A model generated the notes under the pieces. The model was not told the DNA's origin. It did no database searches and saw only the letters and a program-made list of their open reading frames with translations. This document shows positions 8,157 through 14,913 of a stretch of 46,274 bases of DNA, one piece after another. The position numbers and the translations under genes were made by a program. This DNA comes from a virus. The stretch lies in the IMG/VR virus record IMGVR_UViG_3300008735_001702, positions 1 through 46,274 of that record. One strand, given 5' to 3'. Numbering within the stretch: position 1 is the stretch's first letter; the number at the start of each line of letters is the position of its first letter.

Positions 8157-8891
8157 ATGGCATTACCAACAATCGCAGTACCCAAGTATCAATTAAAAAT
8201 TCCGTCATCTGGAAAAGAAGTAAATTATCGACCGTTCTTGGTCAAAGAAGAAAAGATTCTTCTTATTGCTATGGAAAGTGATAAAGAAGAAGAAATGACA
8301 ACGGCAATTAAAGATATAATTCATAATTGCGTATATGAGGATCTTGATGTAAAAAATATGCCGATGTTTGATATTGAATATATCTTTTTACAATTAAGAG
8401 CTAAATCAAAAGGTGAAATTGTTGACTTATCGTTTGAATGTGGTAAATGTAAAAAACCAATTGCTATACAAGTTGATTTATCAAAAATAGAAATAACCAG
8501 AACAGAAGGACATGACATTAAAATACCATTATCAGATGATGTTGGTGTAATTATGAAATATCCTTCAATGGACATACAAAAGGTTATTAGCAAAGAAAAT
8601 AGTGATGTAGAAAATATATTCACTACTATTTCATTTTGTATAGAATCTATTTGGGATAAAGAAACAGTATATGCTTCAAAAGATCACACTAGAGAAGAAT
8701 TAAATGAATTTATGGAATCATTACCTGATGAATCCTTTACTAAAATTCAAAACTTCTTTGATACAGTTCCCGTGTTAAAACATGAAGTTGAATTAAAATG
8801 CACATCAAAGAACGGTAAAGGAAAAAACGCTAGTATATGTGGTTGGAAGGATACTAAGACTCTGGAGGGTCTTGGATCTTTTTTCGAATAA
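8157..8891 (+). CDS. 26: Baseplate hub / tail assembly chaperone, gp26-like
   Basis: A 244-residue protein of the T4 baseplate hub (gp26) family: an N-terminal block LPTIAVPKYQLKIPSSGKEV with YRPFLVKEEKILLIAMES, then a Cys pair (CGKC) near residue 97 and a second pair near the C-terminus. AGGAG lies 7 bases before the ATG. The last codons contain a perfect slippery heptamer, T TTT TTC, in frame, and a reading frame in -1 continues for 61 codons. This is the arrangement of tail assembly chaperones that lie before tape measure genes in other tailed phages. Confidence 0.82.
   Translation: MALPTIAVPKYQLKIPSSGKEVNYRPFLVKEEKILLIAMESDKEEEMTTAIKDIIHNCVYEDLDVKNMPMFDIEYIFLQLRAKSKGEIVDLSFECGKCKKPIAIQVDLSKIEITRTEGHDIKIPLSDDVGVIMKYPSMDIQKVISKENSDVENIFTTISFCIESIWDKETVYASKDHTREELNEFMESLPDESFTKIQNFFDTVPVLKHEVELKCTSKNGKGKNASICGWKDTKTLEGLGSFFE
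8879..8885 (+). promoter_or_regulatory. Programmed -1 frameshift site, slippery heptamer T TTT TTC
   Basis: The heptamer matches X XXY YYZ in the zero frame of the gp26-like gene and lies one codon before its stop. Slippage of one base joins the chaperone to the downstream -1 frame. No strong stimulatory hairpin is obvious in the next 30 bases. Confidence 0.65.
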
Positions 8892-9070
8892 GCCTCGGAC
8901 AGGAATCAATAAGTAACTATTATAACACTAATTTTAGTTTGATGCAACATCATAAGTATTCATTGGTCGAGGTAGAAAATCTAATTCCATGGGAACGTGA
9001 AATTTATATAATGTTATTAATGAAACACATTGAAGAAGAAAACGAAAGACAAAAACAACAACAAGGATAA
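8885..9070 (+). CDS. Frameshift extension of the gp26-like chaperone (-1 frame)
   Basis: Sixty-one codons in the -1 frame, ending 6 bases before the tape-measure-like gene. They encode NYYNTNFSLMQHHKYSLVE followed by IPWEREIYIMLLMKHIEEEN, a W-E-R/D-x-I-Y pattern seen in small proteins after tail chaperones. There is no Shine-Dalgarno sequence before its only plausible own start (ATG at 8942, giving 42 residues), so synthesis as a fusion of about 304 residues is more likely than independent translation. Confidence 0.65.
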   Translation, partial: RISLGQESISNYYNTNFSLMQHHKYSLVEVENLIPWEREIYIMLLMKHIEEENERQKQQQG

Positions 9071-9076
9071 ACCATA

Positions 9077-11344
9077 ATGGCTGACGACAATTTAAAAGAC
9101 TTAACAGCTGCACAAAAGCAGACTAATGAAACTCTGTTAAAAATTAATGAGAACATTAGAAAACAATTAGAAGGTGTTAAAGAAGCTGTTAAAGAACCGC
9201 CTAAAGATATAGAAGCAGAAAAAGAGAAAAAAGCTGAGAATAAAAAGTTTTTAGAATCTCTGAAGGGCATACTTAAAAGTGCTGGTAGTGGAATGGCAGG
9301 TACCGGTAAAGCTGCAAAAGATGGTATTAAAAAAATGTTTAGTAAGTATAAGAAACTTATTGTCGGTTTATTAGGTGTTGGTTTAATTGCTTTATTTACA
9401 CAATTAGATATAAAACAATTAGAAAAATTCTGGAAGGCGTTTAAAGGTGCATTAGAAGAAGTATATAATGTACTACAACCGATCGCCGCAAGTATAGCGA
9501 CATGGGGGATGAAAACTCTCCTACCAGCTACAATTACATTATTTAAAGAAGAATGGGATAATTTAACACAGATGTTTGATGGAATTAAAGAACAATTAGC
9601 TGGTTGGGATGATAAAACAGGGACAGAAAAATTTACAGCAATTCTTGGTGTTTTTGGAGAGGTCGGTACTTTTGTTGCGAACACAGTTGATGAACTGTTA
9701 GTCTGGGGTGCAAAACTACTTGGTTATGACGGTTCATTAACTAAAGATATTAAAGCAAAATGGGAAGAATGGTTTGGTACGAGTGAAGATGGAATTGTAA
9801 GCAAGGTAGGTGGAGTATTTAAATCTATTGCTGGTTTGTTCGTATTAGGAAAAATCATTGGTGGAACAACTGGTTCTTTACTTACTGCACCATTAAAAGT
9901 TGCAATTATGGGTGCAAAAGGTGCCGGTGGTCTTATTGGTAAACTTGCTGGTGCTATGGGTAGTGCGATGCCAGCGGTTGGAACAATTGCTAAAGGACTT
10001 GGTATTGCTGGATTAGTTATAGCTGTTGGTAAAGGAATATTTGACGGTTATAAGAAATGGGAAGAAGGTGGAACTGTTAAACAGGTATGGGAGGCTGGCT
10101 TATCAGGATTTATGCAAGCTTTAACATTAGGTATGATATCAAAGGAAACTGGTGATAAATGGGCTAAAGGAATTACAAATTTCTTTGGTGATATATATGA
10201 TACTATGTTTGGCAAGACTCAAAAAGAATTAACTCAAAAAGAAATAAAAGAATTAAGAGAATTAAAATCTGGTAAAAAATATAATGAAATGTCCCAAGAA
10301 GAAAAAAATGCAGAACAAGAAAGACTAAAACAAGAACAACTTAAAAGAAGAAGAGGAGGTGCATCCTCTGCTGTTGCTAAAGGTGATCTAAAAGGAATAG
10401 AAGCTGAAATACAATCTGTATATAATGAAATGGATGCTGCTAATCTAAGAAAGGAAAATGCTCCCGGTGAGCGGAAGCAAACATTGACCAGACTTAAAAA
10501 AAGACTCGACCAACTTAAAGCTGATCAGGCGGCTATATATGATGCAAAGAAACCATCTATGCCCATAGTAACACCTGTAAAGCATGATGCAAAGAAACCA
10601 TCTATGCCCATAGTAACACCTGTAAAGATTGAGAAAGGTCAAATTGATTGGGGATTTATTTCTAAAAAAGAAGGTGGTTCAAAATTAGAAGGCTATGTTC
10701 CTGACCCAACAGGTTCTAAATCTGGTGTAACAATTGCTACAGGGTTTGATTTAGGTGCAAGAGGTCCACAAGATATTAAAGGTTTATCACCAGAACTGCA
10801 AGCTAAACTGGCACCATTCCTAGGACTTAAAGGTGAAAAGGCAGTAGTAGCTTTAAAATTTCGCGAATTAAAGATTACTGCCAAAGAAGCCAAAGAAATT
10901 GATAAGATGTCAAAAAGTGGTGCTCTTTCTAAACTCAAAAGAGAATGGAATGCGAATGCTAAAAAGATGGGTGGAAAAATGTTTAGTGATTTAACTTCAG
11001 CGCAAAAAACAGTTGCTGCTTCTGTTGCATTTCAATATGGAAGTTTAAGTGAAACCCCAACCTTTCAAAAATTAGCACAAAGTGGTAATTGGACAGGAGC
11101 TACAAAAGAGTTAGAAAATTTTGGTGATAAATATTCTACAAGAAGGGAAAGTGAGGCTGCTCTTTTAAGAAATGAATCAGGTATGATGTTAGCACAAGCA
11201 CAAGCACAAAAAACACAGGGAGCAGGTGGAGGTGCTGGTGGTTCTACTAACATGACACAAATAAACAAAGGTGGGGATAATAATACCTATGAAGTTGCTA
11301 CTTCAGCAACAAATTCTTATGTTGCAGAAAGTCATGCAAAGTAA
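9077..11344 (+). CDS. Tape-measure-like tail protein with pesticin-type lysozyme domain
   Basis: A 755-residue protein. It has an N-terminal coiled coil (about 1-60), a hydrophobic segment (about 90-112), long Gly/Ala-rich helical stretches (about 270-340) and a charged helical region (about 390-485), as in tail tape measure proteins. Residues 525-720 resemble the pesticin/T4-lysozyme muramidase domain, with E532 (KKEGG), T552 and D558 (SGVTIATGFDLG) in the catalytic spacing. It follows the chaperone, the usual tape measure position. The domain could replace the lysozyme missing from gp5. A 15-residue tandem duplication lies in the linker before the lysozyme domain. Confidence 0.8.
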   Translation: MADDNLKDLTAAQKQTNETLLKINENIRKQLEGVKEAVKEPPKDIEAEKEKKAENKKFLESLKGILKSAGSGMAGTGKAAKDGIKKMFSKYKKLIVGLLGVGLIALFTQLDIKQLEKFWKAFKGALEEVYNVLQPIAASIATWGMKTLLPATITLFKEEWDNLTQMFDGIKEQLAGWDDKTGTEKFTAILGVFGEVGTFVANTVDELLVWGAKLLGYDGSLTKDIKAKWEEWFGTSEDGIVSKVGGVFKSIAGLFVLGKIIGGTTGSLLTAPLKVAIMGAKGAGGLIGKLAGAMGSAMPAVGTIAKGLGIAGLVIAVGKGIFDGYKKWEEGGTVKQVWEAGLSGFMQALTLGMISKETGDKWAKGITNFFGDIYDTMFGKTQKELTQKEIKELRELKSGKKYNEMSQEEKNAEQERLKQEQLKRRRGGASSAVAKGDLKGIEAEIQSVYNEMDAANLRKENAPGERKQTLTRLKKRLDQLKADQAAIYDAKKPSMPIVTPVKHDAKKPSMPIVTPVKIEKGQIDWGFISKKEGGSKLEGYVPDPTGSKSGVTIATGFDLGARGPQDIKGLSPELQAKLAPFLGLKGEKAVVALKFRELKITAKEAKEIDKMSKSGALSKLKREWNANAKKMGGKMFSDLTSAQKTVAASVAFQYGSLSETPTFQKLAQSGNWTGATKELENFGDKYSTRRESEAALLRNESGMMLAQAQAQKTQGAGGGAGGSTNMTQINKGGDNNTYEVATSATNSYVAESHAK
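10541..10627 (+). repeat. In-frame 45-base tandem duplication
   Basis: Two copies of a 45-base unit, identical over at least 42 bases, encode DAKKPSMPIVTPVK twice in the linker before the lysozyme domain. Perfect identity at the DNA level points to a recent duplication or ongoing length variation. Confidence 0.9.
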
Positions 11345-11368
11345 TAACGGGGACCGAAGTCCCCGTTA
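11345..11368. terminator. Hairpin between convergent units with UUCG tetraloop on the gp32 side
   Basis: A 10-bp perfect stem (TAACGGGGAC paired with GTCCCCGTTA) with a 4-base loop. Read on the minus strand it is C(UUCG)G, the extra-stable tetraloop known from T4 transcripts including gene 32. It lies between the stops of the tape-measure-like gene (plus) and gp32 (minus). U-runs are weak on both sides, so it may be an mRNA 3'-end stabiliser as much as a terminator. Confidence 0.8.
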
Positions 11369-11374
11369 CCAGTT

Positions 11375-12220
11375 TTATTGTTCTGCTAGCTTCTTAAAGT
11401 AATCCAAAGAATCATCAGAAGATGATTCCTTCACATCAGGTTCTACTGCATCCTCAGAATCAATAGTTTCTTCAAAATCAGAACTAGAACCAACCACAGT
11501 ATTAAACCGTGCTTCCAATTCTTGATAAGATTTGAAATTATCAGCACTTACCAACTCTTGAAGTGCATATTGTTGTTTCCAAATAGCTTCACACTTTGCA
11601 TCATCACCATCAAACAATTTAGACTGACCAGCAAACTCTGACTTATCATAATTTGCATAGCCTTCTACTTGACGGATTTTAAGTTTAAAGTTCGCACCCT
11701 CCCAAAAGTCAAAAGGATTTAGTGGTGTTTCATCTTTGAACTCTGGATTCATGACACTAGTAATTTTCTCAAAGATTTTCTTACCATAACGAAACAAGAA
11801 TACTTTCCCCTCATTCTCTGCATTAGCACTATCCTCCAATACGAGAATATTTGAATAATAACTCAATTTTCGTTTACGATCTCTGGCAATATTTTTATCT
11901 GATTCAATACCAGAGTTCCAGAGAGCTGTGTTTGCTTTTGATACAGGATCATCTTTACCAAGAGTGGTCAAGGAATTTTCAATGTACCATCCACCAGGAC
12001 CTTTGAAGCCGTGTGACCACATTTGAACCCAAGGTACATCTTCATTGTTTGAGGCAGGAAGGAAACGAATAACGGCATAACCATTACCAGACTTATCACG
12101 TTCACACTTCCAGATTCTATCATCACCATATGAAGGTTTTTCTGCAAGTTTTTCAACTTGTTTAGAGAGGGATTCTAGGTTGGATATTCTATTCTTTTTT
12201 AAATCTTTAAAACTAGACAT
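11375..12220 (-). CDS. 32: Single-stranded DNA-binding protein, gp32-like
   Basis: A 281-residue protein. The N-terminal basic region (SFKDLKKNRISNLESL) matches the cooperativity domain, the core contains AVIRFLPASNNEDVPWVQMWSH and GGWYIENSLTTLGKDDPVS, and the C-terminal tail is acidic (SSDDSLDYFKKLAEQ). The core lacks the His/Cys zinc cluster of T4 gp32. It coats ssDNA during replication and recombination. AGGAG lies 4 bases before the ATG, after an unstructured A+T-rich leader of the type through which T4 gp32 represses its own mRNA (known for T4, inferred here). Confidence 0.92.
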   Translation of the reverse strand: MSSFKDLKKNRISNLESLSKQVEKLAEKPSYGDDRIWKCERDKSGNGYAVIRFLPASNNEDVPWVQMWSHGFKGPGGWYIENSLTTLGKDDPVSKANTALWNSGIESDKNIARDRKRKLSYYSNILVLEDSANAENEGKVFLFRYGKKIFEKITSVMNPEFKDETPLNPFDFWEGANFKLKIRQVEGYANYDKSEFAGQSKLFDGDDAKCEAIWKQQYALQELVSADNFKSYQELEARFNTVVGSSSDFEETIDSEDAVEPDVKESSSDDSLDYFKKLAEQ

Positions 12221-12299
12221 ATATTACTCCTTAAATTTAATATTGCGTTGTATTATTTGTATTACTTAGTATCATTATATAGGTTATTATCCTCCTTTC
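12221..12299 (-). promoter_or_regulatory. gp32 leader region with orphan AGGAGG
   Basis: The 79-base A+T-rich leader contains a TATAAT-like element and, near its 5' end, a strong AGGAGG with no properly spaced start codon. The only nearby frame is 12 codons long and starts 15 bases from the motif. It could be part of a translational operator or a processed leader; no stable fold is evident by eye. Confidence 0.3.
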
Positions 12300-12506
12300 T
12301 TAAATTGGAAGTTTTGTTGATTTCTTAAACATATTAAGTTCTGTTGCTTCCGCTTCAATTTTGTCTTTAATAGATTTGTTTAACATCTTTGCTATTATTT
12401 CAATTTCACCATCAACTTCATTAGTATATTCTAAGATAGCTTCCATATATGTAATATTTTTTTTCTTTACAAGTTCTTCTATTGTCAAGGAAATATCAAT
12501 ACTCAT
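12300..12506 (-). CDS. 33: Late transcription co-activator, gp33-like
   Basis: A 68-residue protein resembling the short gp33 proteins of marine T4-like phages: ITYMEAILEYTNE followed by IKDKIEAEATELNMF near the C-terminus. gp33 bridges the sliding clamp and RNA polymerase carrying gp55 at late promoters. Its neighbour gp32 fits the T4 order 32-59-33 loosely. TATAAATA sites elsewhere in the window are the expected targets. It starts within the end of the ClpP gene (ATG overlap), so the two are translationally coupled. Confidence 0.7.
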   Translation of the reverse strand: MSIDISLTIEELVKKKNITYMEAILEYTNEVDGEIEIIAKMLNKSIKDKIEAEATELNMFKKSTKLPI

Positions 12507-13069
12507 TATTTCATCACCTTTACATTATCACAAATTCCGAGTTTTTTTGCTTCTTTACCACTCAACCAGACATCATGGGGTGGTAATAGATATTCTCTAA
12601 TTTGTTTCTCATTTAGTCCAGTACATTTTTTGTAATGCACTAGCATTCTTTCTGTTGTTAACTCATATTCTCTAACCGTCGAAAACAGTTCGTGTTCTTT
12701 GCCATAAGATCCCCAAGTGTATTGATGACTCATTATAGATGTATTAGGTGTTAATGTTCTATGTCCTTTTTCCCCAGCAATAAATATTGCAAAAGCCGCT
12801 GAAGCAATCATACCCAACCCAACGGTTCTTATTGCTATTGGACTACCTCTCATTATATCAATTACTGCAAAAGCTGCATTTAGATCACCACCGTTAGAAT
12901 TAATAATAAGCTGTAAATATTTTGCTTTTGGTTTTTCTAAATTCTTTGCTATAATAAAAGAAATTAAATCTCTACAGCTTTCATCATTTACAGAACTCAT
13001 AAACAAATATATATCATTATCATCCGGTGTTGTGTTAGGAGTTGTTTCGTTTGATTTATTATTTGCCAT
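12506..13069 (-). CDS. clpP: ClpP-like serine peptidase
   Basis: A 187-residue ClpP-fold protease. The catalytic triad is intact: S90 in GMIASAAF, H115 in IMSHQYTWG and D166 in PPHDVWLSGKEAKKLGICD. The oxyanion strand (INSNGGDLNAAFAVIDIM) is present. The N-terminal 18 residues are low complexity and may be flexible. No ClpX/ClpA ATPase is encoded in the window, so it would have to use a host unfoldase or act alone. It sits between the lysin gene and gp33. The presence of a tmRNA nearby gives a possible functional link. Confidence 0.9.
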   Translation of the reverse strand: MANNKSNETTPNTTPDDNDIYLFMSSVNDESCRDLISFIIAKNLEKPKAKYLQLIINSNGGDLNAAFAVIDIMRGSPIAIRTVGLGMIASAAFAIFIAGEKGHRTLTPNTSIMSHQYTWGSYGKEHELFSTVREYELTTERMLVHYKKCTGLNEKQIREYLLPPHDVWLSGKEAKKLGICDNVKVMK

Positions 13070-13081
13070 GGGTGTCCTTTC

Positions 13082-13585
13082 TTAACGATTAAGGGCATCT
13101 ATGTAAAATACATGGTCGCCAATGGTAGAGAATTTTAACATTCTCTTGTTCCAGTATGGATTTACATCTATTCTATGATAATGTGTTGCACCATGCAAAA
13201 AATCTTTAATAGGATTCTTTAACATGGCTCTGGCTATTAGATAAGATATTTCCCACGACATCTTATCTTTTGGTTTATCACTTTTTCCATCACAATACCA
13301 ACTAAAATGACATTTATGTAATACTATTTTTCCATTCTTTTTTTGTGCTTGTTTTACAACTTTACAAATACTATTTGGAAATCTTTTACTTTTAACTCTA
13401 TTTATAGTAACTAATGCTACGGCTATTTGTCCTTTTACTAATTGATCTCTTGCTTCAAAATAAATATTTTTAGCTAAACAATTAATCTCATTTGTAGTAT
13501 GACTAGCAGTATATAATATATTATTATTCCAGCTCCAACCACTACAAAAAATCATAATAAAACATAATAAAATAAGCTTTTTCAT
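13082..13585 (-). CDS. SleB-like cell wall hydrolase, probable lysin
   Basis: A 167-residue protein with an N-terminal hydrophobic segment (MKKLILLCFIMIFCSGWSW) that looks like a signal peptide, then the Hydrolase_2/SleB domain: NCLAKNIYFEARDQLVKGQIAVALVTINRV with the catalytic-type Glu in YFEARD, and CHFSWYCDG. The family cleaves peptidoglycan. The start MKKLIL was preferred over an upstream frame extension because it begins a clean signal peptide and follows the stop of the 44-residue membrane protein by 4 bases. A role as secreted endolysin is inferred. Confidence 0.82.
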   Translation of the reverse strand: MKKLILLCFIMIFCSGWSWNNNILYTASHTTNEINCLAKNIYFEARDQLVKGQIAVALVTINRVKSKRFPNSICKVVKQAQKKNGKIVLHKCHFSWYCDGKSDKPKDKMSWEISYLIARAMLKNPIKDFLHGATHYHRIDVNPYWNKRMLKFSTIGDHVFYIDALNR

Positions 13586-13589
13586 ATTA

Positions 13590-13724
13590 TCACCAAAAAT
13601 AAATAAAACTCCAAATAATACCACTTAATAATGTAAGATCAGCTATCACACACCAAACAATATAAAGTTTTAATAACAACTTTGAATGTTTACTTTTCTT
13701 TATCTTTTGAAATAAATTTCTCAT
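13590..13724 (-). CDS. Small membrane protein before the lysin (holin candidate)
   Basis: A 44-residue ORF: a basic N-terminus (MRNLFQKIKKSKHSKLLLK) and a hydrophobic segment rich in Ile, Leu, Trp and Tyr to the C-terminus. It ends 4 bases before the SleB-like lysin start, an arrangement common for holins. There is no Shine-Dalgarno sequence and it lies directly after an intrinsic terminator, which lowers confidence. Confidence 0.45.
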   Translation of the reverse strand: MRNLFQKIKKSKHSKLLLKLYIVWCVIADLTLLSGIIWSFIYFW

Positions 13725-13725
13725 A

Positions 13726-13765
13726 GTTTAAAAAAAGAAAAGAGGGTGGGGTTCCTAAGAACCCC
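13726..13765 (-). terminator. Intrinsic terminator after the 72-residue gene
   Basis: GGGGTTC-TTAG-GAACCCC (7-bp stem at 13748-13765) followed on the minus strand by a T-rich run ending in seven T. It ends the unit starting at the P2 promoter and separates it from the lysin operon. Confidence 0.85.
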
Positions 13766-13839
13766 TAATTAATTCGTAAATATAAATTTAGTCCTTAATA
13801 TTTTCCCTCTCTATCTTCCGACCAACGGGGGTATGCCGT

Positions 13840-14058
13840 TTAAGCTGAATAAAAACTATTCAACGTCTTCCTAATAGACCGAACAGTTTTTGCACCACCA
13901 TCAATGTTGGCATTCTTAAAAGATACTTCACCAGTCGCTGGGCTAGTGTACATTTCTACCCATCGTGGTAGGCCGGTCAATTCAGACTCACGCCTGGTAA
14001 TCTTCCGTGCATTTTTCTGTCCTACTTTAGGCATTCCATGTTTTTTAGTCATACTCAT
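13840..14058 (-). CDS. Small basic protein, unknown function
   Basis: A 72-residue basic protein starting MSMTKKHGMPKVGQKNARK, with ITRRESELTGLPRWVEMYTS in the middle. The start was chosen because GGAG lies 7 bases upstream; an in-frame ATG 13 codons earlier has no such signal. It is transcribed alone from the P2 promoter and followed by an intrinsic terminator. Composition suggests nucleic acid or ribosome binding, but no family is recognised. Confidence 0.6.
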   Translation of the reverse strand: MSMTKKHGMPKVGQKNARKITRRESELTGLPRWVEMYTSPATGEVSFKNANIDGGAKTVRSIRKTLNSFYSA

Positions 14059-14148
14059 ACTTTGCTCCTTTTCAATTAACAAATAATGATGAACCATTCA
14101 TCACTTCACAATAATCAACACTTAGTTGATTTCCTAATTGTTATATAC

Positions 14149-14177
14149 ATTATAACAAATTATACTACATAATACAA
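14149..14177 (-). promoter_or_regulatory. Promoter of the CCTTGT-N-TATAAT family (P2)
   Basis: TTTTTCCTTGTAT, 17-base spacer from TTGTAT, then TATAAT on the minus strand. It drives the 72-residue basic protein gene, leaving an untranslated leader of roughly 85 bases. Confidence 0.75.
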
Positions 14178-14192
14178 GGAAAAACTTTATTC

Positions 14193-14273
14193 TTATGGTG
14201 TGATCCAGATGCTGTAAAACACCCATACTAAAACAATCGATACTACTATTAAACCACCATCAAATAATTTCAT
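14193..14273 (-). CDS. 26-residue membrane peptide
   Basis: ATG with AGAGGTGAAGTT in front of it encodes MKLFDGG followed by a single hydrophobic segment (LIVVSIVLVWVFYSIWI) and TP. It lies just downstream of the tmRNA coding piece and could be translated from the 3' end of the same primary transcript. A membrane peptide of unknown role. Confidence 0.5.
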   Translation of the reverse strand: MKLFDGGLIVVSIVLVWVFYSIWITP

Positions 14274-14289
14274 AACTTCACCTCTAAAA

Positions 14290-14580
14290 GTTAGTAGGGG
14301 ATTTCTGTTGCCAGGCTCCCCTGAACCCCGTCAGCTTACGCTGCCATTGCGTACTCATAAGAGTCAGCATTTATGATGTGGCCTATTGATAACGAAGCCT
14401 TAGGCCAACTCCGTGCTGTCTTATAGTTTCCATTCTCCTGTCGAAACTATTTCACCCCCATATTGTTAACTTGAGGAGTCGCTGATCCTTCCGTTATCCG
14501 ATTAGTTTCACAATCGTAGTCAGCATCTAAATATGGTGGAGGTGTCGGGTATCGCACCCGAGTCCAAAAAAACTTTCACT
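14290..14580 (-). ncRNA. ssrA: Circularly permuted (two-piece type) tmRNA
   Basis: Transfer-messenger RNA that rescues stalled ribosomes. In gene order, the acceptor piece comes first: GGAC, a T-stem TCGGG/CCCGA with 7-base loop TGCGATA, then CACCTCC-ACCA ending at 14534. After a 74-base intervening segment the coding piece begins at 14459 with GGGGGTG and the conserved GTTTCGAC element. The acceptor stem has 7 pairs including G3-U70, the alanine identity element, and CCA is encoded. A PK1-type stem GGCCTA/TAGGCC (14401-14406 with 14380-14385) precedes the tag frame at 14380-14336, read as HIINADSYEYAMAA and stop. A 6-bp stem AGGGGA/TCCCCT near 14296 with CTGGCAACAGAA in its loop closes the 3' end. 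The outer ends are approximate. The T-loop has G where U55 is usual. Confidence 0.9.
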
Positions 14581-14604
14581 CTAAGATTATACAGCAATTT
14601 ATAT

Positions 14605-14612
14605 TATTTATA
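14605..14612 (-). promoter_or_regulatory. TATAAATA late-promoter match before the tmRNA
   Basis: Perfect octamer about 30 bases upstream of the tmRNA acceptor piece. A second candidate is a TATAAT at 14586-14591 with a weak TTATAA at -35 spacing. Either could start the tmRNA precursor; the octamer overlaps the stop codon of the gene before it. Confidence 0.5.
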
Positions 14613-14910
14613 ACTTTACGGAAAACACATGCTTTCCACTACGATCACTGCTTTCCCAGGTCCTTGCCCAGAAAACTAAATTTGCTTTCATAGCATCAAT
14701 AATTTCTTCATTACCAGACCAACCTCCAGTAATTAAAGTATACCAAACAGTCCCATCACCACGATCTTTAATTTTGCTGTTAATGATGGAAATGTTTCCA
14801 TACTCCCAAATATTATAGATATACTTAAATAATTCCATCTGCCTTTCAGGACCAATTACTTCAAACTTTTGAATATATTCTAACTCATTATCAGTAGGAT
14901 ATCTATTCAT
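14608..14910 (-). CDS. Hypothetical protein
   Basis: A 100-residue soluble protein (YPTDNELEYIQKFEVIGPER at the start, ITGGWSGNEEIIDAM and FWARTWESSDRSGKHVFSV towards the end). No family recognised. It is the last gene of the unit starting at promoter P3 (PurS, dNMP kinase, small proteins) and lies 3 bases after the coiled-coil gene. Confidence 0.6.
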   Translation of the reverse strand: MNRYPTDNELEYIQKFEVIGPERQMELFKYIYNIWEYGNISIINSKIKDRGDGTVWYTLITGGWSGNEEIIDAMKANLVFWARTWESSDRSGKHVFSVKL

Positions 14911-14913
14911 TTT

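Noticed and set aside
8942-9070. Independent 42-residue gene after gp26
   Set aside because: No ribosome binding site and a perfect slippery site in front favour expression as a frameshift fusion.
13399-13406. TATAAATA on the minus strand inside the lysin gene
   Set aside because: Internal to a gene and without a nearby downstream start that needs it.
14336-14380. Tag frame of the tmRNA as an independent peptide gene
   Set aside because: It has no start codon and lies between PK1-type and 3'-stem structures of a tmRNA.
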